Assembly: GCF_030269445.1 (NCBI RefSeq)
Contig: NZ_BSTJ01000001.1
Location: 1,513,898 to 1,577,897 of the forward strand
Source: Actinoallomurus iriomotensis
GTDB taxonomy: Bacteria; Actinomycetota; Actinomycetes; Streptosporangiales; Streptosporangiaceae
Direction: 5' to 3'
Length of the DNA stretch: 64,000 bases
The notes beneath the pieces are model-generated. The model saw nothing but the letters and a program-made list of their open reading frames with translations. It was not told where the DNA came from and ran no database searches. Below are positions 53,158 through 61,633 of the stretch, one piece after another (position 1 is the stretch's first letter; the number at the start of each line of letters is the position of its first letter). Position numbers and translations under genes: made by a program.

Positions 53158-53931
53158 ATGCCCGACACATCATCCTTCGGCCGCCGCCACTTCATGGCGC
53201 GCGCGGCCGCCGTCGCGGGTGGTGCCGCACTGCTCGGGGCGGCCGACCTCACCCGATCGGCCCCGGCCCACGCCTACACCAAGCCGCGTATCTACACCCG
53301 GGCGGAATGGGGCGCACGGCCCCCGACGTCACCGGCGCAGATCATCGCCGCGCCCGACCACCTCGTGGTCCACCACATGGCCTTTCCCAACTCCACCGAC
53401 TACTCGCTCTCGCACGCGTTCCAGCTGTCTCGCGACTGCCAGGACCTGCACATGGACACCAACGGCTGGGCCGACACGGGACAGCAGCTGACCATCAGCC
53501 GCGGCGGTTACGTGATGGAGGGCCGCAACCGCTCCCTGGAGGCCATCGGCAAGGGCGCCAACGTGATGGGCGCCCAGACCGCCAACGAGAACGGGCACAC
53601 CCTCGGCATCGAGAACGAGGGCACCTACACCAGCGTGCTGCCCCCGACCGCGCTGTGGAACGCCCTCGTCCAGACGCTCGCGTGGCTCTGCGACGACTAC
53701 GGCCTCGACCCGCACGCCGCGATCGTCGGTCACCGCGACTACAACAGCACCGAGTGCCCGGGCGACGCGCTGTACGCCAAGCTGCCCCAGCTGCGCAACG
53801 ACGTCGCCACCGCCCTCGGTGCCTCTCCCCTCCGCGCCGAGCGCGCGACCCCGTACGTCCGGTCGAACCTGCCCGGACCCCGCCGTCGTGGCGACCACGG
53901 TCCCGCCGTCGGTCCCCGCGAAGGCTCCTGA
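53158..53931 (+). CDS. Tat-exported N-acetylmuramoyl-L-alanine amidase (PGRP fold)
   Basis: A 257-residue peptidoglycan amidase. The Tat motif GRRHFMARAAAVAGG gives export by the twin-arginine route. The amidase domain has zinc ligands in VVHHM (H72), H192 and C200 of GHRDYNSTECPGD, the last typical of PGRP/Amidase_2 enzymes. It cleaves the lactyl bond between MurNAc and peptide. ATG at 53158 has AGGGAG upstream. It heads a cluster with two GH25 lysozymes on the same strand between dapE and dapD. Confidence 0.92.
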   Translation: MPDTSSFGRRHFMARAAAVAGGAALLGAADLTRSAPAHAYTKPRIYTRAEWGARPPTSPAQIIAAPDHLVVHHMAFPNSTDYSLSHAFQLSRDCQDLHMDTNGWADTGQQLTISRGGYVMEGRNRSLEAIGKGANVMGAQTANENGHTLGIENEGTYTSVLPPTALWNALVQTLAWLCDDYGLDPHAAIVGHRDYNSTECPGDALYAKLPQLRNDVATALGASPLRAERATPYVRSNLPGPRRRGDHGPAVGPREGS

Positions 53932-53980
53932 GGCACCGCCGCCTCCCTCTCCCCCGCCCCCCGCATCCCCAGGAGGATCC

Positions 53981-54802
53981 GTGGCCCGCCGCCTGATCCG
54001 CCGGATGAGCACCGCCGTCACGGCGCTCGCCCTCGCCGGCACCGCCCTCGCCCTCGGCCCCGCCGCCGGCGCGTCCCCCAACCCGATCACCCACCCCGAC
54101 CAGGACCACATGGGCTGGAGCCTCGCCGCCCGCTCGGGCGCCACCCCGGGAACCGTCACCCCGGCCGTCTCCGGGCTGCCCGGCCTGGACGTGTCCAGCC
54201 ACCAGGGCAACGTCAACTGGACCACGGTCAAGAACAACGGCGCGAAGTTCGCCTACGTCAAGGCGACCGAGGGCACGTCGTACACGAACCCGTACTTCAG
54301 CCAGCAGTACGTCGGCTCGTACAACGTGGGCCTCATCCGCGGCGCGTACCACTTCGCGACCCCGAACACCTCCGGCGGCGCGGCGCAGGCCGACTACTTC
54401 GCCGCGCACGGCGGCGCCTGGTCCGCCGATCACCACACGCTGCCGGGCGCGCTCGACATCGAGTACAACCCCTACGGCGCGACCTGCTACGGACTCAGCC
54501 AGGCGTCGATGCGCAGCTGGATCCACGCGTTCGTCAACGAGTACCACGCCAAGACCGGCCGCTGGGCGGTCATCTACACCACGCTCGACTGGTGGAGCTC
54601 CTGCACCGGCAACAGCGACTCGACCTTCGCGCAGAACGACCCGCTGTGGATCGCGCGTTACTCCAGCTCGGCGGGCACGCTGCCGGCGGGCTGGGGCTTC
54701 TACACGTTCTGGCAGTACGCCGACAGCGGTACGTTCCCCGGCGACCAGGACGTCTTCAACGGCACGGCCGACCGGCTGCTCGCCCTGGCCGACAACACCT
54801 GA
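53981..54802 (+). CDS. GH25-family lysozyme (secreted)
   Basis: A 273-residue muramidase. A signal peptide (about 1-32, VTALALAGTALALGPAAGA) is followed by a linker and a GH25 domain. Its active site is D70 in GLDVSSHQG and D159/E161 in LDIEYNPYG, with RGAYHFATP lining the site. It cleaves the MurNAc-GlcNAc bond. GTG at 53981 has AGGAGG just upstream. A 13-bp hairpin follows, then a second GH25 gene. Confidence 0.92.
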   Translation: MARRLIRRMSTAVTALALAGTALALGPAAGASPNPITHPDQDHMGWSLAARSGATPGTVTPAVSGLPGLDVSSHQGNVNWTTVKNNGAKFAYVKATEGTSYTNPYFSQQYVGSYNVGLIRGAYHFATPNTSGGAAQADYFAAHGGAWSADHHTLPGALDIEYNPYGATCYGLSQASMRSWIHAFVNEYHAKTGRWAVIYTTLDWWSSCTGNSDSTFAQNDPLWIARYSSSAGTLPAGWGFYTFWQYADSGTFPGDQDVFNGTADRLLALADNT

Positions 54803-54820
54803 CCCCCCGCCAGGTGTGAG

Positions 54821-54857
54821 GGGTCCCCGGCGGCCGCCCCGCCACCGCCGGGGACCC
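54821..54857 (+). terminator. 13-bp hairpin between the two GH25 genes
   Basis: A perfect 13-bp stem (54821-54833 with 54845-54857) and an 11-base loop, 18 bases after the first GH25 stop. Likely a terminator or a brake on read-through into the second gene. Confidence 0.65.
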
Positions 54858-54883
54858 GCACATCTGGCGCATAAGGAACGACG

Positions 54884-55609
54884 ATGTCCATCCGCAGCCT
54901 CATGACGGCGCTCGCGGCGGCCGTGCTGGCCGCCGGCTCCACCTTCGCGACGTCCGCTCCGGCCTCCGCCCGTACGGCGGCATCGGTGCCCGGCTTCGAC
55001 ATCTCCGGCGCGACCACCAACGTCGACTGGGCGGGGGCCGTGGCGGCCGGAGCGAGATTCGTCTTCATCACGGCGACCGAGGGCACCGCGTACCAGGATC
55101 CGAACTTCGCCCGCCTGTCCTCCGGCGCGTACGCCGCCGGTCTCATCCGGGGCGCGGCCCACGTCGCCGTCCCGAACGCCTCGGCGGGCCCGGCGCAGGC
55201 CGACTTCTTCGCCACGCACGGCGGCGCCTGGTCGGCCGACCACCGGACGCTGCCCGGCACCCTCGACCTGGAGTTCGACCCGTACGGCGCGGCGTGTTAC
55301 GGCCTCGGTCAGAGCGCCATGGCCGGCTGGATCGCCGGCTTCGTGAACGAATACCACGCGCGGACCGGCCGCTGGGCGATCATCTACACGACGCCGAGCT
55401 GGTGGAACCAGTGCGTCGGGACGAGCACGGACCTCGGCGCGCGGGACCCGTTGTGGGTGTCCGCGTACGGCGCCGCGCCGCCGCTCCCGGCCGGCTGGAC
55501 CGCCTACACGTTCTGGCAGTACGCCGCCGAGGGCACGTTCCCGGGCGGCCAGGACGTCTTCAACGGCACGGCCGACCGCCTGCTCGCGCTCGCCGACGGC
55601 ACCTCCTGA
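54884..55609 (+). CDS. GH25-like lysozyme paralogue with altered active-site rim
   Basis: A 241-residue secreted protein, signal peptide about 1-30. It aligns over its length with the upstream GH25 (WSADH, NEYHARTGRWAIIYTT, TFWQYA, QDVFNGTADRLLALAD). The acid residues are kept (D39, D128, E130), but the HQG after the first Asp is replaced by GATT and YHF by AHV. Activity on normal peptidoglycan may be lower or shifted. ATG at 54884 has AAGGAACG before it. Confidence 0.85.
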   Translation: MSIRSLMTALAAAVLAAGSTFATSAPASARTAASVPGFDISGATTNVDWAGAVAAGARFVFITATEGTAYQDPNFARLSSGAYAAGLIRGAAHVAVPNASAGPAQADFFATHGGAWSADHRTLPGTLDLEFDPYGAACYGLGQSAMAGWIAGFVNEYHARTGRWAIIYTTPSWWNQCVGTSTDLGARDPLWVSAYGAAPPLPAGWTAYTFWQYAAEGTFPGGQDVFNGTADRLLALADGTS

Positions 55610-55620
55610 CCCCGCCGGCC

Positions 55621-55646
55621 GCCGGGGCCCGTACGCGGGCCCCGGC
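55621..55646. terminator. 11-bp hairpin between GH25 and dapD
   Basis: A perfect 11-bp stem (55621-55631 with 55636-55646), loop TACG, in the 59-bp gap between two convergent genes. It can end both transcripts. Confidence 0.7.
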
Positions 55647-55668
55647 GCGCGTTCAACGCGAGGGGGGC

Positions 55669-56505
55669 CTACGCGCTGAGGCCGTGGTCGCGCAGGATGT
55701 CGTTGAGCTGGGACTTGTCGTGGCGCATGCCGGGCTCCAGGCGCTTGATGACCAGCACCGCGGGCATGCCGAACGTCCCGCCGGGGAACTCCTTGAGCCG
55801 CGTGCCGCCGACCGCGACGCACCAGTCGGGGATCCGGCCGCGGCCGAGTTCCTCACCCGTCTGCACGTCGATGACCGGCATGGACGCCGACAGGTTCGTG
55901 CCCGAGCCGACGACCGCGCCCTTGCCGACGCGCGCACCCTCCACGATCATCGAACGGCTGCCGATCATGGCCTCGTCCTCGATGACGACGGGCCGGGCGT
56001 TCGGCGGCTCCAGCACCCCGCCGATGCCGACGCCGCCGGACAGGTGGACGTTCTTGCCGATCTGCGCGCACGAGCCCACGGTCGCCCACGTGTCGACCAT
56101 CGTGCCGGAGTCGACGTACGCGCCGACGTTCGTGAACGAGGGCATCAGCACCACACCGGGCGCGAGGTAGGAGCCCCACCGCGCGATCGCACCGGGAACG
56201 ACGCGCACGCCGTCGAACCGGGTCTTCAGCGGGATGCGGTCGTGGTACTGGAAGTCGCCGGCCTGCGAGGTCGTCATCTCGAGGACCTTGAAGCCGAGCA
56301 GGATCGCCCGCTTGGCGCGCTCGTCGACCACGACCTCGTCGGTGGTCTCGTCGACCTGGGCGACGCGCGCGGTGCCCGCGTCGATCTGGTCGATGGCGGC
56401 CAGGATGGCCGAGCGCGCGTCCGTGTCCTCGGGACTGAGTTCCGCCCGGCGTTCCCACAGCTCGTCGATGGCGCTGGAGATCGGGCTGGTGAACGTGTCG
56501 GTCAT
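55669..56505 (-). CDS. dapD: Tetrahydrodipicolinate N-succinyltransferase
   Basis: A 278-residue left-handed-beta-helix acyltransferase that succinylates tetrahydrodipicolinate in the DAP route. Hexapeptide-type turns occur from about residue 125 on (PGVVLMPSFTNVGAYVDSGT, MVDTWATVGSCAQIGKNVHL, GGVGIGGVLEP). The N-terminal helical domain is WERRAELSPEDTDARS. It is opposite in direction to the GH25 cluster. dapE and dapC flank at 52 and 60 kb. Confidence 0.95.
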   Translation of the reverse strand: MTDTFTSPISSAIDELWERRAELSPEDTDARSAILAAIDQIDAGTARVAQVDETTDEVVVDERAKRAILLGFKVLEMTTSQAGDFQYHDRIPLKTRFDGVRVVPGAIARWGSYLAPGVVLMPSFTNVGAYVDSGTMVDTWATVGSCAQIGKNVHLSGGVGIGGVLEPPNARPVVIEDEAMIGSRSMIVEGARVGKGAVVGSGTNLSASMPVIDVQTGEELGRGRIPDWCVAVGGTRLKEFPGGTFGMPAVLVIKRLEPGMRHDKSQLNDILRDHGLSA

Positions 56506-56574
56506 GGCCGCGAGGATAGCGGCGCGGCAGTCGACCGATGCGCATCAGGGTCGCCGAGCCGGTACGGTCGTCGC

Positions 56575-57399
56575 GTGGGGAAGGCGGACAGAAGACGGCT
56601 ACGGCTCGCCGCGGTCGCGTTGGCCACGATGCTGGTCATCGCGGGGGGCGGTGTGGCGCTCTACCTGCATTTCCGCCCATACCTGCACGGCACGAGCTGC
56701 GAGGCGCGCGCCGACGCGGGAGTGATGCCGCTCGACCTCGAACAGGCCGCCAACGCCTCCACGATCGCCGCGGTCGCGTTGCGCCGGAAACTGCCCGAGC
56801 GCGCCACGGTCATCGCGTACGCGACCGCGCTGCAGGAGTCGCACCTGCACAACCTGGAGAGCGGCGACCGCGACTCCGTCGGCCTCTTCCAGCAGCGCCC
56901 GTCGCAGGGCTGGGGCTCGGCCACGAAGCTCAAGGACCCGGTGTACGCCACAGGCCGTTTCTTCACCGCGCTGGTCAAGGTGAAGGACTACACGGGCCTG
57001 CCGGTGCACGAGGCCGCGCAGAAGGTGCAGCGCAGCGCCGACGGGAGCGCCTACGCCCAGCACGAGGAGGACGCCAAGACCCTCGCGACGGCCTTCACGG
57101 GCCACGTGCCGGCGTCCGTGCGCTGCTGGTACCCGCCGAACAAGCGCAAGAAGGCCTCCGACACGCGAGCGGCGCTGGCCGAGCTCCGCTCGACGCTGAA
57201 GCTCACCGGCGACGGCGACGACCTGGCCGCCCCCACCGGTCGCGCCGGGTGGACGATGGCGACCTGGCTGGTGACGCACGCCCAGATGTACGGCCTGCGC
57301 GAGGTCCGCTACTCCGGCCGCCACTGGCGCGCCGACGACGGCCACAGCGGCTGGACCAAGGACAAGAAGGCCGCCGAGGACCACATCACGATCCGCTGA
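56575..57399 (+). CDS. Membrane-anchored lysozyme-like (transglycosylase-like) protein
   Basis: A 274-residue protein. One N-terminal helix (about 8-32) is followed by an exported domain with the lysozyme-superfamily pattern ALQESHLHNL (candidate catalytic Glu), GDRDSVGLFQQRPSQGWG. A C-terminal basic and helical part follows. Relatives are found across actinobacteria without a clear role. GTG at 56575 lacks a ribosome site, and TACGGT lies about 10 bases upstream, so the message may be leaderless. It is divergent from dapD. Confidence 0.65.
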   Translation: MGKADRRRLRLAAVALATMLVIAGGGVALYLHFRPYLHGTSCEARADAGVMPLDLEQAANASTIAAVALRRKLPERATVIAYATALQESHLHNLESGDRDSVGLFQQRPSQGWGSATKLKDPVYATGRFFTALVKVKDYTGLPVHEAAQKVQRSADGSAYAQHEEDAKTLATAFTGHVPASVRCWYPPNKRKKASDTRAALAELRSTLKLTGDGDDLAAPTGRAGWTMATWLVTHAQMYGLREVRYSGRHWRADDGHSGWTKDKKAAEDHITIR

Positions 57400-57498
57400 C
57401 GCGAAGGACGACCGGCGCGGATCCGCCACGCTCTCCGGCGGACGCCGGCACCGCCGTACCGCTCGGCTCGGCGGACGCCGGCGTCGCCGGTGACATGC

Positions 57499-58086
57499 TC
57501 ACTTCCAGGACTTCGCGCGGGCCTTGGCCTGGCGCGCCTTCTTCCTGGCCGAGGCCACCTGCGCCGCGGCCTCGGCGCGTGAGCGCTTGCGCGCCGTCTT
57601 CAGGCCCGACTTCGCCTCTCGGCGCACCGTCTTGATCTGGGACTTGGCCGTCTCGGCGGCCCGGTGCCAGGGATTGGCGTTCCGCCGGCGGCGGCGCACC
57701 AGCCACACGACCAGTGCGGTGGCCACCCCGATGGCCGCGGCCCCGGCACCCGCACCGCGTACGGCGGGCGGGCTGGTGATCGCCGGAGGCGTCGCGTTCT
57801 CGCGCGCCTTGGCCGCCAGACCGGAGACCGTGTCCTTGACCTGCCCGGCCTTCTCCTGCGTGCTCCGCACGGCGTCGCCGGCGCGGTCGGTGACCGCGTC
57901 CTTGGCCTGCGCGGCCTTCCCCTTCGCCTCGCCGCTCTGCTCGGTGGCCGTGTCCTTGTCCTGGGCGCGTCCCTTCGCGTCACCGGCCGTCGCGGCCGAC
58001 GCCTCCGCCGCCCCGCCGATCTCCTCGCGGGCTCGCGCCGCCTCCTCGGCCGGGTTCCGTGGGCTGCTGTTTCCGTTGGCCGTCAT
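57499..58086 (-). CDS. Charged helical membrane protein, unknown
   Basis: A 195-residue protein. The N-terminal half is a long Ala/Glu/Lys-rich helix with 11-residue-like periodicity (AKGRAQDKDTATEQSGEAKG, QAKDAVTDRAGDAVRSTQEK), as in LEA or apolipoprotein-like stress proteins. One transmembrane helix (about 110-130) follows. The C-terminal tail is strongly basic (RRRRRNANPWHRAAE, KKARQAKARAKSWK). It is probably membrane-bound with DNA- or cell-wall-binding tails. No family is assigned. Confidence 0.55.
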   Translation of the reverse strand: MTANGNSSPRNPAEEAARAREEIGGAAEASAATAGDAKGRAQDKDTATEQSGEAKGKAAQAKDAVTDRAGDAVRSTQEKAGQVKDTVSGLAAKARENATPPAITSPPAVRGAGAGAAAIGVATALVVWLVRRRRRNANPWHRAAETAKSQIKTVRREAKSGLKTARKRSRAEAAAQVASARKKARQAKARAKSWK

Positions 58087-58404
58087 CGCCTGCTCCTCAT
58101 CCAGAAGGTCACGACATGGCCCGCTGGCCGAACCGGCGTCTCCGCACGCGCGCCCCTGGTCGTTCCCCGGCGTTCGCCGGACGTCCGGCCCTCGGTCATG
58201 TCGGCTCCGTCTTTTCGCGTTGGACCCCCGATACCCAGCGCACCGCGCCTAAACGCGTAACCTGGCGCGGACCGGCCCGCCGACCGACGCCGACCCACTG
58301 ATCACCGGCGCCGGGACGGCGCTGGACCGCTTGCGCGACCGGGACTTGTCCCGCGAGATCGCGAGGCTCAACGACCGGCGGGCGGCGTGCCTCGCGCGAG
58401 AGCG
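58087..58404 (+). other. 318-bp gap with a start-less plus-strand coding-like fragment
   Basis: From about 58252 a plus-strand frame with no ATG or GTG start reads LITGAGTALDRLRDRDLSRE and IARLNDRRAACLARERY, then runs into the antisense of the acyl-CoA dehydrogenase end. It looks like coding sequence without a start, perhaps a relic. The rest of the gap shows nothing. Confidence 0.35.
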
Positions 58405-59547
58405 CTACAGGCCGAGGCTCCGGCCGATGATCTCCTTCATGATCTCGGTCGTGCCGCCGAAGATCGTCTGGATGCGGGAGTCGAGGTAGGCCTTGGCGAT
58501 GGGGTACTCCGACATGTAGCCGTAGCCGCCGTGCAGCTGCAGGCAGCGGTCCACGACCCGGTTGCACAGCTCGGTGTTCCACCACTTCAGCATCGAGGCT
58601 TCTTCGGTGTTCAGCCGGCCCGCGACGTGCTCGGTCACGCAGCGGTCGGTGAACGCCCGGGCCACGGACAGCTCGGTCTTGATCTCCGCCAGCGTGAACC
58701 GGTTGTGCTGGAACCGCCCGATGGGGCGGCCGAACGCCTCGCGGCCGCGGCAGTACTCCACCGTCTCCTCGAACGCCTTCTCCGCGCCCGCGAGCGCGGT
58801 GACGCCGATGGCGACCCGCTCGCGCGGGAGGTTCTGCATCAGGTAGATGAAGCCCTCGCCCTCCTCGCCGAGGAGGTTCTCCTTCGGGACCCGGACGTTG
58901 TCGAAGTACAGCTCGGCCGTGTCCTGGGCGTGCAGCCCGATCTTCTCCAGGTTGCGGCCCCGCTCGAAGCCGATCATGCCGCGCTCGACCACGAGCAGGC
59001 TGATGCCCTTGTGGCCGGCCTCGGGGTCCGTACGGGCGACGACGATGACCAGGTCGGACAGGATGCCGTTGGTGATGAACGTCTTCTGCCCGTTGAGGAT
59101 GTAGTCGTCGCCGTCCTTGACCGCGGTCGTCCGGATGCCCTGCAGGTCCGAGCCGGCGGCGGGCTCGGTCATGGCGATGGCGGTGATGATCTCACCGGAG
59201 CAGTAGCCGGGCAGCCAGCGCTGCTTCTGCTCGTCGGTGGCGAGGCGGCTCAGGTAACCGCCGTTGATGTCGTTGTGCACCGCGAAGCCCGGTCCGTGGA
59301 CCCCGGCGCGGGCCAGCTCCTCGCCCATGACCACGTAGTAGCGGTAGTCGGAATCGCCGCCACCGCCGTACCGCTCATCGATGTCGATGCCGAGCAGCCC
59401 CTGGCGGCCGGCGGCGAGCCACACGTCACGGGAGACGACGCCGTCCTTCTCCCACTGCTCGTGGAACGGCGCGACCTCCTTCGCGATGAAGGACCGCACG
59501 GTGTCGCGGAAGGCCTCGTGTTCTTCGGTGAAGATCTCGCGCTGCAT
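58405..59547 (-). CDS. Acyl-CoA dehydrogenase
   Basis: A 380-residue FAD enzyme of fatty-acid or related acyl-CoA oxidation. N-terminal helical domain FTEEHEAFRDTVRSFIAKEV, middle beta domain AMTEPAAGSDLQGIRTTAVK, NGQKTFITNG, and C-terminal domain YCRGREAFGRPIGRFQ and QLHGGYGYMSEYPIAKAYLD. The signature GGTTEIMKEIIGRSL is present near the end. It stands alone; a palindromic operator candidate lies 29 bp before the start. Confidence 0.95.
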   Translation of the reverse strand: MQREIFTEEHEAFRDTVRSFIAKEVAPFHEQWEKDGVVSRDVWLAAGRQGLLGIDIDERYGGGGDSDYRYYVVMGEELARAGVHGPGFAVHNDINGGYLSRLATDEQKQRWLPGYCSGEIITAIAMTEPAAGSDLQGIRTTAVKDGDDYILNGQKTFITNGILSDLVIVVARTDPEAGHKGISLLVVERGMIGFERGRNLEKIGLHAQDTAELYFDNVRVPKENLLGEEGEGFIYLMQNLPRERVAIGVTALAGAEKAFEETVEYCRGREAFGRPIGRFQHNRFTLAEIKTELSVARAFTDRCVTEHVAGRLNTEEASMLKWWNTELCNRVVDRCLQLHGGYGYMSEYPIAKAYLDSRIQTIFGGTTEIMKEIIGRSLGL

Positions 59548-59575
59548 ACCTTGCGCTCCTCGACGGCGGTGTAAG

Positions 59576-59595
59576 TAGAACCTTATTCGGTTCTA
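59576..59595. promoter_or_regulatory. 20-bp palindromic operator candidate upstream of acyl-CoA dehydrogenase
   Basis: TAGAACC at 59576-59582 and GGTTCTA at 59589-59595, perfect 7-bp arms, 6-base spacer. The shape fits TetR-family regulators of acyl-CoA dehydrogenases (the KstR type also reads TNNAAC...GTTNNA). The regulator gene is not in the window. Confidence 0.6.
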
Positions 59596-59678
59596 TGAAA
59601 CACCATCACGCCAGGCACGCACAGCCCGGCATCGCCGATCTACCCAAGGTCACGACATGAGATACGTCTCTCCGCCGA

Positions 59679-60764
59679 TCAGCCGGTGAGGCGGGTGACG
59701 GCCGCGGCGACGCGCTCGTCCGTCGCGGTGAAGGCCACGCGGACGTGTTGCGCTCCCCGGGCGCCGTAGAACTCGCCCGGCGCGACGAGGATGCCGAGTT
59801 CGGAGAGCGTCTTCACGGTGTCCCAGCACGGCTCGTCGCGGGTCAGCCAGAGGTACAGGCCGCCCTCGGAGTGGTCGACGCGGAAGCCGTACGCCTCGAA
59901 GGCGGCGCGCAGGGACTCGCGGCGCCGCGCGTAGCGCGCCCGCTGCTCCTCGACGTGCTCGTCGTCCTCGAGCGCCACCGTCATCGCGGCCTGCACCGGC
60001 GCCGGCATGATCATCCCGGCGTGCTTGCGGACCTCGAGGAGCTCTTTCACGAGCACCGGGTCGCCGGCGACGAAGCCCGCGCGGTACCCCGCCAGGTTCG
60101 AGCGCTTGGACAGCGAGTGCACGGCGAGCAGGCCGGTGTGGTCGTCGCCGCAGACGTCCGAGCGCAGGACGGAGACCGGCTCGGCCTCCCAGCCGAGCTC
60201 GGCGTAGCACTCGTCGCTGATGAGGATCACGCCGCGCTCACGGGCCCACGTCACGACCTTGCGGAGGTGCTCGGCGGGGAGCACCTGGCCGGTCGGGTTG
60301 GACGGCGAGTTGATCCAGAGGATCTTCGGTGTCGCCGGCCCGAGGCCGAGCAGCCCGTCGACGGCCAGCGACGTCGCCCCGGCGAGACGCGCGCCGACGT
60401 CGTACGTCGGGTAGGCGAGGGTCGGGATCGCGACGGTGTCGCCGGCTCCGGCGCCGAGCAGCGTCGGCAGCCACGCGACGAGTTCCTTGGTGCCGATGAC
60501 CGGCAGGATCGCGGCGGGGTCCGCAGTCACCCCGAGCCGGCGGCCGAGCCAGCCCGCGGCGGCCTCACGCAGCGCGGGAGTGCCGTACGTCGCGGGGTAC
60601 CCGGGCGCGTCGGCGGCCTCGGCCAGCGCCCGGCGTACGAGCTCCGGGGTCGGGTCGACCGGCGTGCCGATCGACAGATCGACGATGCCGTCCGGGTGTT
60701 GCTGCGCCTGGTGCTTGTACGGGGCCAGCAGGTCCCACGGGAAGTCCGGCAGCGTCTTGATCAT
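59679..60764 (-). CDS. dapC: Succinyldiaminopimelate transaminase
   Basis: A 361-residue PLP-dependent class I aminotransferase. The Schiff-base Lys220 is in VHSLSKRSNLAGYRAGF, and NSPSNPTGQ and SDECYAELGW bind cofactor and substrate. The gene order fdxA then dapC is well conserved in actinobacteria (Rv1177-Rv1178), which supports the assignment. It supplies N-succinyl-LL-DAP for dapE. ATG at 60764 has GGGAG upstream. Confidence 0.93.
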   Translation of the reverse strand: MIKTLPDFPWDLLAPYKHQAQQHPDGIVDLSIGTPVDPTPELVRRALAEAADAPGYPATYGTPALREAAAGWLGRRLGVTADPAAILPVIGTKELVAWLPTLLGAGAGDTVAIPTLAYPTYDVGARLAGATSLAVDGLLGLGPATPKILWINSPSNPTGQVLPAEHLRKVVTWARERGVILISDECYAELGWEAEPVSVLRSDVCGDDHTGLLAVHSLSKRSNLAGYRAGFVAGDPVLVKELLEVRKHAGMIMPAPVQAAMTVALEDDEHVEEQRARYARRRESLRAAFEAYGFRVDHSEGGLYLWLTRDEPCWDTVKTLSELGILVAPGEFYGARGAQHVRVAFTATDERVAAAVTRLTG

Positions 60765-60780
60765 GCGTCTCCCAGCCGTA

Positions 60781-60813
60781 CGCGCCGTCCGTCCGCGGGG
60801 GACGGACGGCGCG
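60781..60813 (-). terminator. 14-bp hairpin between fdxA and dapC
   Basis: A perfect 14-bp stem (60781-60794 with 60800-60813) and a 5-base loop, with a second weaker hairpin (8-bp stem) nearby around 60840-60866. It lies between fdxA and dapC on the same strand and could lower or end read-through. Confidence 0.65.
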
Positions 60814-60868
60814 CGAACATTCTCATCCGAACTCAGAGGCCGCCCGGCACGTCGTACCGGGCGGTCTC

Positions 60869-61195
60869 TCAGCCTTCGTCGCCCTGCGGCGGCAGCACCG
60901 CGACGATCGGGTGATCCTTGTCGATCTTTCCGACCTTGGAAGCACCGCCCGGCGAACCGAGATCGTCGAAGAACTCCACGTTGGCCTTGTAGAAGTCCTT
61001 CCACTGGTCGGGCGTGTCGTCTTCGTAGAAGATCGCCTCGACCGGGCAGACCGGCTCACATGCGCCGCAGTCGACGCACTCGTCCGGGTGAATGTAGAGC
61101 ATGCGCTTGCCCTCGTAGATGCAGTCGACGGGGCACTCTTCGATGCATGCCTTGTCGAGCACGTCCACGCAAGGCTGCGCGATGACGTAGGTCAC
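60869..61195 (-). CDS. fdxA: 7Fe ferredoxin
   Basis: A 108-residue 3Fe-4S/4Fe-4S ferredoxin. Cys residues at 9, 17, 21, 25, 40, 43, 46 and 50 follow the actinobacterial FdxA/FdxC pattern (PCVDVLDKACIEECPVDC, ECVDCGACEPVCP). It donates electrons to cytochromes P450 or other reductases. It is the first gene of the fdxA-dapC pair, with a hairpin between. Confidence 0.95.
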   Translation of the reverse strand: MTYVIAQPCVDVLDKACIEECPVDCIYEGKRMLYIHPDECVDCGACEPVCPVEAIFYEDDTPDQWKDFYKANVEFFDDLGSPGGASKVGKIDKDHPIVAVLPPQGDEG

Positions 61196-61331
61196 GTCCT
61201 ACTCCTCAACGTCTGTGGCCGTCGCCACGGCTCGCAGCGGTTCCTTGCCTAGTATTGCCGTTATCAGTCAACCGTTTCGACATGGGGGGCACCACATCGG
61301 ACCGCGTTTCTCAGCCCGGTACGTCGTTTCC

Positions 61332-61556
61332 GTGTCCCCATCGGACGTCGGAAGACGTGTGTCGCTCCGTCGACGGCTTCCTGACGGAGCGTACAGCGAC
61401 GTGCTCGGGGACCTGCAGGCGTGGTCCCAGGGCGAGCTCCAGGTGCGCCGCCGGGACGGCTCCGTCGTGACGGTGGCCGAGGCGGATCTGGTGGCGGGAA
61501 AGGTCGTCCCGCCTCCTCCTCCGCGCCGCAGGCCGTCACGGAACCCCACCGGCTGA
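61332..61556 (+). pseudogene. Orphan N-terminal domain of a GNAT acetyltransferase
   Basis: About 74 residues from GTG 61332: SPSDVGRRVSLRRRLPDGAY, SDVLGDLQAWSQGELQVRRR, DGSVVTVAEADLVAGKVVPP. This is the small SH3-like domain found at the N-terminus of some actinobacterial GNAT proteins, commonly located next to fdxA. Here the GNAT catalytic domain is missing, and the ORF ends in a Pro/Arg tail. It may be a remnant or a real stand-alone domain. No clear ribosome site. Confidence 0.6.
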
Positions 61557-61633
61557 ACACCCGCCATCTTCGCCTCCCCTCGTGCCCTCGCCCGTGGATA
61601 CCAGGCACGGCTGGAGGATCCCTAGCGGCTGTC

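Noticed and set aside
57438-57490. Direct repeat CGGCGGACGCCGGC twice before the helical membrane-protein gene
   Set aside because: Only two short copies in GC-rich DNA; may be chance or a minor hairpin.
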